This document shows, piece after piece, positions 27,452 through 39,999 of a DNA stretch of 64,000 bases (position 1 is the first letter of the stretch; each line of letters opens with the position of its first letter). Source of the stretch: Microvirga lotononidis (lineage in GTDB: Bacteria; Pseudomonadota; Alphaproteobacteria; Rhizobiales; Beijerinckiaceae). The notes beneath the pieces are model-generated. The model was not told the origin of the DNA. It worked only from the letters and a program-made list of their open reading frames with translations, and did no database searches. The stretch lies in NCBI RefSeq assembly GCF_034627025.1, contig NZ_CP141048.1, positions 310,001 to 374,000 of the forward strand. The letters are read 5' to 3'. Made by a program: the position numbers and the translations under genes.

Positions 27452-27981
27452 GCGGGAACCTCCCGCACTGCCTGCGGCGACAGCCCTTGCAGAAAATCCC
27501 GTGTGGCTTCGCCGTCGAACAGCGGATCCTCGCCCAGAACACAGAGAAAGAAGCGGTCGTTGGTGACCCGCTCGAAGCCGTGCACGGAGAAGACCGGGTG
27601 ATGAAGCCGGGGCAGCCGGAGGATTGCGAGCAGGCCGAGCAGTGTCGCGGCCCCGGCCCAGAGGATGGCGACGATCAGGGTCGACGGGATGAAGGTCGGC
27701 CAGCTGTTGAGGGGGCGTCCGCCGACATTCAGGGGATAGTCGACGGCGTTCATCCAGTATTGGGAACCGTATTGGAGTCCCGCGCCGATCAGCGCCGCCA
27801 CGAACGCGATCCAGGGGATGATGCTGGTGCGGATGCCGAGCTCATTGGCGAGGTCGGGGAGCGGAAAGGGGCTGAACGCATCGATCCTGGTGAAGCCCGC
27901 GCGTCTCGCCGCCCTGACGGCGTGCATCAGGTCATCCGGCGTCCTGAACTCGGCCATGAGGCCGTACGGGCGCTGCGTCAT
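27448..27981 (-). CDS. actD: Alternative complex III subunit ActD (DUF3341)
   Basis: 177 residues. Two central membrane helices (~55-75, 97-118) separate an N-terminal YGLMAEFRTPDDLMHAVRAAR domain and a C-terminal GEDPLF domain, both typical of DUF3341/ActD. It is a structural subunit of the quinol:cytochrome c oxidoreductase. Four-base overlaps with actC and actE indicate tight coupling. Confidence 0.9.
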   Translation of the reverse strand: MTQRPYGLMAEFRTPDDLMHAVRAARRAGFTRIDAFSPFPLPDLANELGIRTSIIPWIAFVAALIGAGLQYGSQYWMNAVDYPLNVGGRPLNSWPTFIPSTLIVAILWAGAATLLGLLAILRLPRLHHPVFSVHGFERVTNDRFFLCVLGEDPLFDGEATRDFLQGLSPQAVREVPA

Positions 27982-29291
27982 GACGATTTCTCCTCATGTT
28001 CGTCATGGCGGGTCTCGAACATGGAGACCACGGGCAGGAAGCGCACGAAGAGCAGCAGGAGGGCCGCGAACAATCCGATGGTTCCAAGGAAGAGCCCCGT
28101 CTCGGCAAGGGTTGGGCTGTAGGTGCGCCAGATCGACGGCAAGTAATCGGTCTGGAGCCCGCCGACGATGATCGAGAAGCGGTCGAACCAGATGCCGACG
28201 CCGATGGAGAAGCCCACGAAGACGCATGCGAGCGTGCTCCGGCGCGCGGCCTTGAGCCAGAGGAGCTGCGGGATCAGGATGCTGTACACGATGGCCGTCC
28301 AGTAGAGGCCCGCATAGTCGCCCGTCAGGCGGTTGAAGGTGGCTTCCTGGGCGATCCCGTCAGCGAGGAGCGCCGCGACGATCTCGTCGACATAGAGATA
28401 GGCCGACACAAGAGCGCTCGCGAGGACGAGCCTGCCCAGGAGGTCGATGTCGCCCTCGTCGATATACGGTCCCAGCCGCAGCCCCCAGCGCAGCAGCACG
28501 GCGACGAGGAGAACGATGGACAATCCCTGCGCAAGGCCCGTGGCGACGAAGTGGAGCGGCTGGCGCGTCTCGTGCCAGTCGGGCACGAGGGTCACGGCGA
28601 ATTCGAACGCCACCGTGCTCTGCATGATGAGGATCAGGGGCAGCACCAGGATCGCGACGAGGCGATAGGCGCGCTGATGATAGGCCCAGTCCCGCACCGA
28701 TCCGCGCCAGCCGAGGGCGAAGACGCCGTAGAGGCGCTTGACGTTCCTGCTCCGGGCGCGGTCGCGCAGGGTCGCGAGATCTGGAATGAGACCGACATAC
28801 CAGAGCAGGCTGGTGACGATGGCATGGGTGCTGATCGCCCAGAAGTCCCAGGTCAGGGTGCTGCGGAATTGCGGCCAGACCTCGAAGGTCGCCGGGTACG
28901 GGAACACCCAGTAGAACAGCCAGGGGCGCCCGAGATGGATGATCGGGAAGATCCCCGCGCAGATGACCGCGAAGAACGCCACGCCTTCCGCGAAGCGGTT
29001 CACCGCCGTGCGCAGATCGTGGCGTCGCAGCACCAGGATGGCCGCGAAGAGGCTCGCGCCGTTGGCGATGCCGATCCACCAGGCGTAGTTGATCAGGTCG
29101 AAGCCCCAGACGAACGGGATGTTGATGCCCCAGACTCCGACTCCCACGAGCGTAACCGAGACCAGCGTGTAGCCGAGGAGCAGCACGAGCGCTCCCGACG
29201 CCAGTAGAGCGCCCCACCAGAGCACGCCGAAGCGGCGGGCGAGCGGGACTTCCGCGACGGTTCTGGTGACGGCCTGGGCCTCGCTGGTCAT
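27978..29291 (-). CDS. actC: Alternative complex III subunit ActC (NrfD-like, quinol site)
   Basis: 437 residues, about ten membrane helices, NrfD/PsrC family. Diagnostic elements are WGINIPFVWGFDLINYAWWIGIANG read around residues 53-78, HLGRPWLFYWVFPYP and the C-terminal WFDRFSIIVGGL. In ActC proteins this subunit binds quinol and is proposed to take part in proton translocation. It starts four bases after actB ends and overlaps actD. Confidence 0.93.
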   Translation of the reverse strand: MTSEAQAVTRTVAEVPLARRFGVLWWGALLASGALVLLLGYTLVSVTLVGVGVWGINIPFVWGFDLINYAWWIGIANGASLFAAILVLRRHDLRTAVNRFAEGVAFFAVICAGIFPIIHLGRPWLFYWVFPYPATFEVWPQFRSTLTWDFWAISTHAIVTSLLWYVGLIPDLATLRDRARSRNVKRLYGVFALGWRGSVRDWAYHQRAYRLVAILVLPLILIMQSTVAFEFAVTLVPDWHETRQPLHFVATGLAQGLSIVLLVAVLLRWGLRLGPYIDEGDIDLLGRLVLASALVSAYLYVDEIVAALLADGIAQEATFNRLTGDYAGLYWTAIVYSILIPQLLWLKAARRSTLACVFVGFSIGVGIWFDRFSIIVGGLQTDYLPSIWRTYSPTLAETGLFLGTIGLFAALLLLFVRFLPVVSMFETRHDEHEEKSS

Positions 29292-29295
29292 GCGG

Positions 29296-32211
<2,916 letters not shown>

Positions 32212-32216
32212 CGCAT

Positions 32217-32867
32217 CTACCGGTGGCATGTGCTGCAGCTGACGAGGCGCCGGGACGCCTCCTGATAGAACACCCGCACATCGTCCGGCAGGTCCTTGCC
32301 ATGCGGCTCGTATCCCATCGAGAACACGGCCTCGCGCGGTCGAAGATGAGGCGTCGGATCGCGATGGCAGTCCAAGCACCACCCCATGGACATGGTCTGG
32401 GTCTTCACCGTCTTCGGCATCTGGTCCACACGGCCGTGACAGGTCTCGCAGGCCACTCCCTTGGTCACGTGAACGGCGTGATTGAAATAGGCATAATCCG
32501 GCAGGCGATGGACCGAAGTCCATTCGATCGGCTGTCCGAGGAGAAAGCTCGATCTGATGGGCTCCAGCACGCTTGCACCGATCCATACCTGCGAATGGCA
32601 CGACATGCAGGTCTGGGCGGACGGCATGCCCGCATCAGCCGCACGCTCGACGGTCGGATGGCAATAGCGGCAATCGATGCCCAGCGATCCGCTGTGGAGA
32701 TCGTGCCGGAATGGCACCGGCTGCGACGCGGGTTTCCCCACATTCCAGGTGCTTCCGGAGCGTGCCCAAACATAAGCCGCCGCGCCCGCAGCGACGACGC
32801 CCAGGCCGGTGAGCACGATCATCACCCGAAACAGAGTGGTGGCCGCCGGTGTGAAGAGCTGCGCCAT
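32217..32867 (-). CDS. actA: Alternative complex III subunit ActA (pentaheme cytochrome c)
   Basis: 216 residues. One N-terminal membrane helix (~11-33) anchors a periplasmic domain with five heme sites: CRYCH, CMSCH, CETCH, CLDCH and CSTCH, the last at the extreme C-terminus. That count is the hallmark of ActA. FNHAVHVTKG supplies distal His ligands. First gene of the act operon; ATG 32867 is chosen since the helix follows directly. The 148 bases upstream must contain the promoter, but I cannot point to it. Confidence 0.93.
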   Translation of the reverse strand: MAQLFTPAATTLFRVMIVLTGLGVVAAGAAAYVWARSGSTWNVGKPASQPVPFRHDLHSGSLGIDCRYCHPTVERAADAGMPSAQTCMSCHSQVWIGASVLEPIRSSFLLGQPIEWTSVHRLPDYAYFNHAVHVTKGVACETCHGRVDQMPKTVKTQTMSMGWCLDCHRDPTPHLRPREAVFSMGYEPHGKDLPDDVRVFYQEASRRLVSCSTCHR

Positions 32868-33015
32868 TGCCTGTGCCGCGCACCCTTTTCTAGTCAGGCA
32901 ATGCGCCTGAGGTGAAGCTTCGCTGTTGACACAATCGGTTCGGCGGAGCTTCGTTCCCTCAGGGCGTTCGAAGGTCAATGGGTTCGGGGCGAATGGCAGG
33001 GCTGAGCCTGCCCCC

Positions 33016-35328
33016 TCATTCTGCTGCCTCCGGCTGCTTTTCCTGCATCAAGGTGATCCGGATCGGAATGGATTTCGCTGCCGGAACCTTGCTCTCATCC
33101 GCGTGATGCCAGACAGGGATCAGCGGATTGCACTCTGGATAGTAGGCCCCGCAGCAGCCTTCAGGAATGTCGTAGGGCGTGACGCGCAAGCCGTTCACCT
33201 GACGCATCACGCCGTCGTCGACAGCGGTCGTCAGCGTTACGAGATCGCCTTCCGCCAGATTCAGGCGAGCAATGTCATTTCTGTTCATGAAGAGGACCAT
33301 GCGCGTGCCGCGCACGCCTCTGAACCGGTCGTAGTAACCGTAGACCGTCGTGTTGAACTGATCGTTGGAGCGCAACGTCATGAGTTTGAGGATATTGGCA
33401 TCCTGCTCGGCAATTCCGAGATCCGCCTCCAGACTCTTGGGTGTCGTGAAGTTCGCCTTGCCCGTTTCGGTTTTCCATCGCCGCTCGCGTGCCGCGATGG
33501 GGCGGTGGAAACCTCCCGGCTGCCACATGCGCTCGTTGAAGCCACGGAAGTCTTCCGGATAGGTTTCCTCGATCGCATCTCGAACGCGAGCATAATCGGC
33601 CACCCATTCATCCCAGGGGACATTGTCGTTTACCGGCAGCGTCGCCTTGGCGATTTCCGCGACGATGCGCGGCTCGGAGAGAAGATCGGAACTTGCCGGC
33701 TTGGCGATGCCCTTGGATCCGTGAATGCAGGCCGTCGAATCCTCGACGGATACAGCCTGGGGCCCCGTTTCCTGTTCGTCGATCTCGATGCGCCCGAGGC
33801 ACGGCAAGATATAGGAAATCTCACCGGGAATGAGGTGATTGCGATTGAGCTTGGTCGAGATCTGCACGGAAAGGCGCAGGCGCGGCCAAGCCTCTTCCAT
33901 GGCGGCCGTCTCCGGCACGGCTCGCACGAAGTTCCCACCGAGAGCGACGAAGGCCTTTACATCGCCATTGATGATCGCTTCGCAGGTCTCGACCGTCGAC
34001 AGGCCCTTCCAGCGCGGCGGCTCGAAGCTGTACTGCTCCTTGAGCTTGTCGAGAGGCACGAGCTCGGGCTTCTCCGAGATGCCGACCGTGCGCTGTCCCT
34101 GCACGTTGGAATGGCCGCGCACCGGACAGATACCGGCGCCGGGCTTGCCGATATTGCCGCGCAGCAGCAGCAGGTTGACGAGCATCTGGACGTTCTCGAC
34201 GCCGGCTTTGTGCTGGGTCAGCCCCATGCCGTAGATGCCCATGGCGGCGTTGGCCTGGGAATACACGGTCGCAGCAGCTTCCAGGGCCTCCTGCGGCAAA
34301 CCGGAGCGTCGTTCCAGGTCGGGCCACGAGGCCTGTCGAGCGGCTTGGGCAAACTCCTCGAAGCCGTGGGTATGCTCGGCGATGAATGCATGATCGAGGA
34401 TCGGCTTGCCGCCAGCCTCCCTGGCGCGGTCGTCGGCCTCGATCAGGGACTTGGCCATTCCCATGAGCGCAGCGATGTCGCCGCCGATCTTGACCTGATG
34501 ATATTGCGACGAGATGCGGGTTTCGGAACCCGTCAGCATCTCGGTCGGCGCCTGTGGGTTGGTGAAGCGCTCGAGACCACGTTCCTTGATCGGGTTGAAG
34601 GTGATGATGGGGACGCCCCGCTTCGAGGCATCCTGGAGCGGATGGAGCATGCGCGGGCTGCTGGTGCCGACATTCTGACCGAAGAACAGAATGCAATCCG
34701 TCTTCTCGAAGTCGTCGAGGATCACGGTTCCCACGGGAACGCCGATGCTTTTCGGCAGAGCGACCGAGGTGCTCTCGTGGCACATGTTAGAGGAGTCCGG
34801 CAGATTGTTGGTGCCATAGAGCCGGGCGAACAGCGCCCACATATAGGAGGTCTCGAGCGAGGCGCGGCCGGAGGTGTAGAACACAACCTCGCGCGGATCG
34901 AAACTCTTCAGCTCCTGGCCGATCTCATGGAACGCATCTTCCCAGCTCACCGGCACATAGGTATCCGAGCCGGCATCGAAGCGCATGGGATGTGTCAGGC
35001 GCCCGGCCTCCTCGAGGTCGTGATCGGTCCAGGTCCTGAGGTCGGAGACGGTATGCTCGGCAAAAAACTCGGGCGTAACCCGTTTCGTGGTGAGTTCCCA
35101 TGCCGTCGCCTTGGCGCCATTCTCGCAATATTCGAATGGATGCGGATTCGCCGGCTTGGCCCAGGCACAGCTCACGCAGGCATAACCGTCAGGCTTGTTC
35201 TGCTTGAGCAGGATCGCGTTGCCGCTGACGAGCCGCCCCTCCTTCGTCAGAATGCTCTCGACGGATCTCACGGATCCCCATCCACCTGCGGGACCGGAAT
35301 AGGGTTGGATCTTCGACTCATCGTTCAT
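33016..35328 (-). CDS. FdhF/YdeP-family molybdopterin oxidoreductase
   Basis: 770 residues. Resembles E. coli YdeP (about 760). An N-terminal CVSCAW pair replaces the usual 4Cys Fe-S motif, as in this family. The molybdopterin region includes SNMCHESTSVALPKSIG, where the Cys/Ser position of formate dehydrogenases is altered, and FGQNVGTSSPRML. C-terminal molydopterin dinucleotide-binding domain: ~655-760 (GYYDRFRGVRGTRMVLFMNRNDI). Substrate unknown; YdeP is linked to acid resistance in E. coli. ATG 35328 (MNDESKIQPY) chosen as homology begins there. Separate from, but adjacent to, the act operon. Confidence 0.87.
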   Translation of the reverse strand: MNDESKIQPYSGPAGGWGSVRSVESILTKEGRLVSGNAILLKQNKPDGYACVSCAWAKPANPHPFEYCENGAKATAWELTTKRVTPEFFAEHTVSDLRTWTDHDLEEAGRLTHPMRFDAGSDTYVPVSWEDAFHEIGQELKSFDPREVVFYTSGRASLETSYMWALFARLYGTNNLPDSSNMCHESTSVALPKSIGVPVGTVILDDFEKTDCILFFGQNVGTSSPRMLHPLQDASKRGVPIITFNPIKERGLERFTNPQAPTEMLTGSETRISSQYHQVKIGGDIAALMGMAKSLIEADDRAREAGGKPILDHAFIAEHTHGFEEFAQAARQASWPDLERRSGLPQEALEAAATVYSQANAAMGIYGMGLTQHKAGVENVQMLVNLLLLRGNIGKPGAGICPVRGHSNVQGQRTVGISEKPELVPLDKLKEQYSFEPPRWKGLSTVETCEAIINGDVKAFVALGGNFVRAVPETAAMEEAWPRLRLSVQISTKLNRNHLIPGEISYILPCLGRIEIDEQETGPQAVSVEDSTACIHGSKGIAKPASSDLLSEPRIVAEIAKATLPVNDNVPWDEWVADYARVRDAIEETYPEDFRGFNERMWQPGGFHRPIAARERRWKTETGKANFTTPKSLEADLGIAEQDANILKLMTLRSNDQFNTTVYGYYDRFRGVRGTRMVLFMNRNDIARLNLAEGDLVTLTTAVDDGVMRQVNGLRVTPYDIPEGCCGAYYPECNPLIPVWHHADESKVPAAKSIPIRITLMQEKQPEAAE

Positions 35329-35581
35329 GAGGGCCAGCCTCCCACTTGCCGCTGTCCGCGCGGCCTTCGACACGACCCATGTCAATGATCGGAAAGCCTG
35401 ACCGTTCCTCCGGGGCCGCGAAGGGTATGAAAAGTCACAGGTACTCCTGCGACCGCGCCCTGCCAAAAACTGCAAGGGGATGCAAAAAACCTCGTCGAAC
35501 AGGCTAGACAGGGGCCAAGCGGTTTGTTACACGCACGGCCTCTTCAGCGGACATCGCGCCGCGAAAGAGCGCTTCGGCGAC

Positions 35582-35657
<76 letters not shown>

Positions 35658-35685
35658 ATCTCTTCAAGACAATTCGAGTTCGAAG

Positions 35686-35707
35686 GCGCAGGCCGATTGA
35701 CCTGCGC
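35686..35707 (+). terminator. Possible terminator hairpin behind tRNA-Lys
   Basis: GCGCAGG (35686-35692) pairs perfectly with CCTGCGC (35701-35707) over an eight-base loop, 28 bases after the tRNA. No T-run follows, so the call is weak. The rest of the stretch to leuA shows nothing. Confidence 0.35.
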
Positions 35708-35875
35708 GACGGCTGAGCGACGTTCGACAGGGTCGAACCCTCGGCATTGAACAGCTTTGCTTTACTGTAGGCTCCTCCGCCCCTGCCCTCGTCGCGCAAG
35801 GTCCCGCTCGTCATCGACGTGTGGGGCAACCGTGCATCCCCGGCATGGGCCGGAGATGCAAGAGATGAAGGAGTG

Positions 35876-37438
35876 TTACTCCGCCGCGTGCTGGGCGTGC
35901 AGGCGCGCGCCGCGGCTCATCAGCTTGTTGAGGGCGCCCAGATAGGCCTGGGCCGAGGCGACCAGGGTGTCCGGATCGGCCGCCCGCGAGGTGACGCTGC
36001 GGTTGTCGGCGGAGAGGCGCACCGAAACCTCGGCCTGAGCGTCCGTGCCCTCCGTCACCGCATGGACCTGATAGAGTTCCAACACCGCCTCGTGAGGCAC
36101 GAGCGCCTTGATGGTGTTGAAGGTGGCGTCCACCGGACCGTTGCCCTCCTGCTCCTCGATGACGATCTTGTCGTCGACCTGGAGCCGCATGGTGGCCCGC
36201 TGCGGTCCGCGGGTTCCAGCCACGATGTGGAGGGAAACCAGCTTGATGCGGTCATGGGCCGTAGCGATGTTCTGGTCGACCAGGGCCTCGATGTCCTCGT
36301 CATAGACGTGCTTCTTGCGGTCGGCGAGCTCCTTGAACCGCTCGAAGGCATCCTGGAACTGGTTATCGGCCAAGCTGTAGCCCAGCTCCTCCAGCTTGTT
36401 GCGGAAGGCCGCACGGCCGGAATGCTTGCCCATGACCAGGGAGGTTTTCGTGACGCCGACGCTTTCGGGCGTCATGATCTCGTAGGTCTGAGCGTTCTTC
36501 AGCATGCCGTCCTGGTGGATGCCGCTCTCGTGGGCGAAGGCGTTCCGGCCCACGATGGCCTTGTTGTACTGCACCGGGAAGGAGGTGGCGGCCGATGCCA
36601 GCTTCGAGGCACGGGTCAGCATGGTGGCCTCGATCCCGGTCTCATAGGGAAGTACGTCGCCGCGAGTGCGGATCGCCATCACGACCTCTTCGAGGGCCGC
36701 GTTGCCCGCGCGCTCGCCGATGCCGTTGAGGGTGCATTCGATCTGCCGGGCGCCGCCCTCCAGCGCCGCCAGGGAGTTGGCGACCGCGAGCCCCAGATCG
36801 TTATGGCAATGGGCCGAGAAGATGGCCTTATCGGCATTCGGCACGCGCTCGCGGACGGCCCGGAACATGGCGCGGTATTCGTCCGGCGTGGCATAGCCCA
36901 CCGTGTCGGGCAGGTTGATGGTGGTTGCTCCGGCCCTGATGGCGGCCTCGACGCAGCGGCACAGGTAGTCGATGGGCGTGCGGGTGGCATCCATGGCGGA
37001 CCACTCGATGTCCTCGATCAGGTTGCGCGCCTGGGTCACGGTCTTGGTAATGATTTCCAGGACCTCCTCTTCCGACTTGCGCATCTGGTGCGCCAGATGG
37101 ATCGGCGAGGTCGACACGAAGGTGTGAATGCGGGGCCGTGCCGCGTGGCGCACGGCTTCGCCGGCCCGGGCGATGTCGGCCGAGATGGCTCGGGCGAGAC
37201 CGGCGACGGTGGCCCGCCTCACCTGCTTGGCGATCAGCGAGACGGCCTCGAAATCGCCGTTGGAGGCAATGGGGAATCCCGCCTCGATGATGTCGACGCC
37301 CATGGTGTCGAGCAGTTCCGCAACCTCGAGCTTCTCCTCCAGGGTCATGGTCGCGCCGGGGCATTGCTCGCCGTCGCGCAGGGTCGTGTCGAAGATCAGA
37401 ACGCGGTCCTTGGAGGAGCCGGATACGGAAGCGGTCAT
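35876..37438 (-). CDS. leuA: 2-isopropylmalate synthase
   Basis: 520 residues. Catalyses the first committed step of leucine synthesis (2-oxoisovalerate plus acetyl-CoA). The TIM-barrel domain (~10-280) shows [13 protein letters not shown], the metal ligands HCHNDLG and GIGERAGNA. The C-terminal regulatory LeuA dimer domain (~390-510) has [13 protein letters not shown], the leucine-feedback region. Length is typical of the short alphaproteobacterial/E. coli class (LeuA type 1). Ribosome site GAGAAGGA. The 100-base leader upstream encodes a leucine-rich peptide and a hairpin, so expression is probably tuned by leucyl-tRNA supply. Confidence 0.96.
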   Translation of the reverse strand: MTASVSGSSKDRVLIFDTTLRDGEQCPGATMTLEEKLEVAELLDTMGVDIIEAGFPIASNGDFEAVSLIAKQVRRATVAGLARAISADIARAGEAVRHAARPRIHTFVSTSPIHLAHQMRKSEEEVLEIITKTVTQARNLIEDIEWSAMDATRTPIDYLCRCVEAAIRAGATTINLPDTVGYATPDEYRAMFRAVRERVPNADKAIFSAHCHNDLGLAVANSLAALEGGARQIECTLNGIGERAGNAALEEVVMAIRTRGDVLPYETGIEATMLTRASKLASAATSFPVQYNKAIVGRNAFAHESGIHQDGMLKNAQTYEIMTPESVGVTKTSLVMGKHSGRAAFRNKLEELGYSLADNQFQDAFERFKELADRKKHVYDEDIEALVDQNIATAHDRIKLVSLHIVAGTRGPQRATMRLQVDDKIVIEEQEGNGPVDATFNTIKALVPHEAVLELYQVHAVTEGTDAQAEVSVRLSADNRSVTSRAADPDTLVASAQAYLGALNKLMSRGARLHAQHAAE

Positions 37439-37501
37439 GATTTTAGTCCTTCTCGGAGGGAGCGGCCTTTTGCGCTCAAGGTTGTTCCTGCTGTTTCAGA
37501 A

Positions 37502-37544
37502 CCCCTGAGAGCCCAGGCGACGACGCCCAGCCGACCCTCAGGGG
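37502..37544 (-). promoter_or_regulatory. Hairpin in the leuA leader
   Basis: CCCCTGAG (37537-37544 on the minus strand read first) pairs perfectly with CTCAGGGG (37502-37509). The first arm overlaps the stop codon of the leucine leader peptide, so a ribosome at the end of the peptide would block it. No U-run follows; it may act as a pause or alternative structure rather than a simple terminator. Confidence 0.6.
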
Positions 37545-37633
37545 CAGCTAAGGAGAAGGAGGCCAAGAAGACGCGCGCGATCGGCCGCGGGAGCGGGTCC
37601 GTTCGTCCATGCGCTGTGGGAGCCGATGATCAT
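37538..37633 (-). CDS. Leucine-rich leader peptide of leuA
   Basis: 31 codons from ATG 37631-37633 to TGA 37538-37540. AGGAGGA lies ten bases upstream of the start. The C-terminal part reads RLLGLLLLSCP: six leucines (CTT CTT, then CTC CTT CTC CTT) within seven codons directly before the hairpin. That composition and position are those of a transcription-attenuation or translation-control leader sensing charged leucyl-tRNA. leuA attenuators have been predicted in alphaproteobacteria; this instance is read directly from the sequence, its function is inferred. Confidence 0.8.
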   Translation of the reverse strand: MIIGSHSAWTNGPAPAADRARLLGLLLLSCP

Positions 37634-37685
37634 CGCTGCCCAATCCTCCTCGGCCGCGGGCGTGAAGCCGCGAACAACGGGCCTG

Positions 37686-37714
37686 TTTGTAATGGGGCTT
37701 CGCCAGGATGGCAA
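37686..37714 (-). promoter_or_regulatory. Probable sigma-70 promoter of the leuA leader transcript
   Basis: On the minus strand TTGCCA (37709-37714) and TACAAA (37686-37691) are separated by exactly 17 bases. The start of transcription would fall around 37680, about 45 bases before the leader peptide. No better pair is visible nearby. Confidence 0.5.
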
Positions 37715-37858
37715 GCCGTTGAAACAAATGAAAAGCCGGGGCTCGACTATTGTATGGGTTATGACTCCGCGCGGGACGGGACTGGTTTCCCGGCAAATCG
37801 CCCTAGATCGGATCAAGCTTGGCTTTTACCCTCGCTCTCTTCGATCCAGGAGTGTTTC

Positions 37859-38188
37859 ATGAGACTTGCGATCCGTTCCCTGTGCCTGACGGGATTGCTG
37901 GCATTGCCGCTCGCTGCCTGCAACCAAACCGCCTCCACCCCTTCCCCGACAGGGACAAGCGTCACCTCGTCGGGCTTCCGCATGCCGGAAGGGTCAGGCT
38001 GCAAGGGCGAGATCGACCGGTACCGTGCCGTGATGAGCAACGACCTTGCCATGGGGCACGTGAACCAGTCGGTTTACAATCAAGTCGAGCGGGAGCTCGG
38101 GCCGGCGGAATCCGCCTGTGCCGGCGGACGCGACGCAGAAGCCGTGCGCATCGTTCATGCGACCAAGTCCCGCCACGGCTATCGCTGA
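37859..38188 (+). CDS. Small lipoprotein of unknown function
   Basis: 109 residues. Signal peptide with lipobox LAAC (Cys21) predicts a lipid-anchored envelope protein. A Ser/Thr/Pro-rich linker (~24-45) leads to a compact domain with two cysteines (C48, C87) that could form a disulfide; it contains EIDRYRAVMSNDLAMGHVNQSVYNQVERE. Ribosome site CAGGAG is seven bases before ATG. The last ten bases overlap the convergent Nudix gene. I recognise the general type from alphaproteobacteria but no function. Confidence 0.75.
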   Translation: MRLAIRSLCLTGLLALPLAACNQTASTPSPTGTSVTSSGFRMPEGSGCKGEIDRYRAVMSNDLAMGHVNQSVYNQVERELGPAESACAGGRDAEAVRIVHATKSRHGYR

Positions 38189-38892
38189 TCGAACACCCAG
38201 CCGAAGAAGGATTGCAGGAAAAGCGGCATCCGTTCCGGGTCGATATCCTCGGCCCCGCGAACAACCCGCACGTCCTGCAATTCCGGTTCCTCCTGGGCGG
38301 TGATGGCGGCGCGGATCCTCGCCGCGGCCTCCTCGGCCGGCACCGGCAGCGTCACCATCCGCAGGAGCGCGATGGTCGGCCAGCGCTGGACGATGATCCA
38401 CTCGTCGTCCACGTGGTAGTCGCCCTCCGCAAGGCCCGTTTCCTCGGCCAGCTCCCGCGTGAGGCTGGTGGCGAGATCGACCGTGCCGTCGGGCCTCAGA
38501 TCGTTCGGATCCGGCGTGCCTGCGGCGAAATAGATCCGGCCCGCATTGGTCGTGCCGTTTCCCATGACCCCGCAGATGAAAGCCCCGTCGGAGCCGCGCA
38601 GCGCCCCCATGGCGAAACCGTTGGCGATGGCGGGATCGGGATAGTCCTTGTCGATCCACCCGAGGAAATCGGCGTAATCGACCTCGAAATAGATGTTTCG
38701 GCACAGATCCTGTTCGAACTGGACATCCTGGAGCAGCAGCACCCGCCCGTTGAACATCTGCGGCTTGCCCGCCGTGCGGCGCTTCCAGTTCTCGGCGATG
38801 AAATCTCGGTTCCGTTTGGGCCATTCCCAGTCGAACGGGCGGCAGAACGCCTCGACGCGGGTGACGCGCCGGATCCGGGCCTCCCCGTTCAC
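38179..38892 (-). CDS. Nudix-fold hydrolase-like protein
   Basis: 237 residues. The second half of a Nudix box is present as RELAEETGL (~142-150), which holds the metal-binding Glu residues. The first half does not fit: the usual Gly and Glu upstream are replaced (VDLATSLT precedes it). Substrate therefore cannot be guessed. The start codon overlaps the stop of the PhzF-like gene (ATGA), and its 3' end overlaps the convergent lipoprotein gene by ten bases. Confidence 0.78.
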   Translation of the reverse strand: MNGEARIRRVTRVEAFCRPFDWEWPKRNRDFIAENWKRRTAGKPQMFNGRVLLLQDVQFEQDLCRNIYFEVDYADFLGWIDKDYPDPAIANGFAMGALRGSDGAFICGVMGNGTTNAGRIYFAAGTPDPNDLRPDGTVDLATSLTRELAEETGLAEGDYHVDDEWIIVQRWPTIALLRMVTLPVPAEEAAARIRAAITAQEEPELQDVRVVRGAEDIDPERMPLFLQSFFGWVFDQR

Positions 38893-39794
38893 GACAGGAT
38901 CTCGCCGCGGCTCACCATCACGGCCTGCCCCCCGATTTCCGCTGAAACGAGGGCGCCGCTCTTGATGATCATCTGAAGCATGATCTCACTCGGGCGTCCC
39001 ATTTCGACGCCCTGCTCAATGACGATGTTGTGCTCGCCGTCGCCCAGGGGTTCGCATTGCATGAGGGCGCCGGCGAAAGCCGCGGCGGCGGAGCCGGTGG
39101 CCGGATCCTCGGCAATGCCCATGCCCGGCCCGTACATGCGGGCGCGGAACCTGAGACCCTCGGCGCCGGGCACGCGGGCATAGACATAGGCGGACGGATG
39201 ATCGCTGTCGCCGAACGCCTTGTCGAAGGCTTCCCCATGGGGCTTGGAGCGCACCAGGGCCTCCAGGGACGAGACAGGGACGAGATCGTAGGCCACACCG
39301 GCCGAATGGCGGCTCGGGACATGCTGGCCGAAGCCGATCTCCTTCGGGTCGAGGCCGAGCGCCCAGGCGCAATCGGCGCTCTCCTTGCCCTCGCCCCAGA
39401 CGAAGGGCAGGCGCGGCAGGCGGAAGCGCGCCGTGCCGCCTGCCGCATTCTCAATCTCGACCGCGCAGGGAACGATGCCGACCTGCTCCTTCAGGCCGAA
39501 GGCGACGGCACCCGCCTGCCCGTTCCGGTCGAGCAGCGCCAAAAGGACCGCCGTCCCGACAGTGGGATGCCCGGCGAAGGGAAGCTCTCGGGCCGGGGTG
39601 AAGATGCGGATATCGGCGCGCTGGCGCGGCTCGGACGGAGGGAGAACGAAGACGGTCTCGGAGAGATTGAACTCCTTCGCGATGGCCTGCATTCCATCCG
39701 TATCCAAGCCTTCGGCCTCCAGAACGACAGCGAGAGGATTCCCGGCAAAGCGCTGGGATGTGAAGACATCAAGGGTGACAAAGCGACGGGACAT
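38889..39794 (-). CDS. PhzF-family isomerase
   Basis: 301 residues, two-lobed diaminopimelate-epimerase-like fold. The PhzF signatures are visible: DVFTSQRFAGNPLAVV at the N-terminus, catalytic Glu in NLSETVF, PFAGHPTVGTA, and EDPATGSAAAAF in the second lobe. Members isomerise small metabolites; PhzF itself makes phenazine precursors, but nothing here suggests phenazine synthesis. ATG 39794 chosen (MSRRFVTLDVF); an open stretch of 33 codons precedes it. First gene of a two-gene unit with the Nudix gene. Confidence 0.88.
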   Translation of the reverse strand: MSRRFVTLDVFTSQRFAGNPLAVVLEAEGLDTDGMQAIAKEFNLSETVFVLPPSEPRQRADIRIFTPARELPFAGHPTVGTAVLLALLDRNGQAGAVAFGLKEQVGIVPCAVEIENAAGGTARFRLPRLPFVWGEGKESADCAWALGLDPKEIGFGQHVPSRHSAGVAYDLVPVSSLEALVRSKPHGEAFDKAFGDSDHPSAYVYARVPGAEGLRFRARMYGPGMGIAEDPATGSAAAAFAGALMQCEPLGDGEHNIVIEQGVEMGRPSEIMLQMIIKSGALVSAEIGGQAVMVSRGEILS

Positions 39795-39999
39795 GCGGGC
39801 CAAACCTGTTCGGGAGCCTTCGGAAAACGAGAATGCCGATTCTTCGGCATCGGATGAGGTATCGTCGGAGATCCTTCTGTCAACCGAACGCACGTAATGC
39901 CCTTTGGGCAGGTCCAGCTCCCCATAACCTCTTGGACCTGAGAGGCTGGCTCATCAGCCGCCCCCTCATCCTAGGAGGAGACTCAAATTGCCTCTCCCT

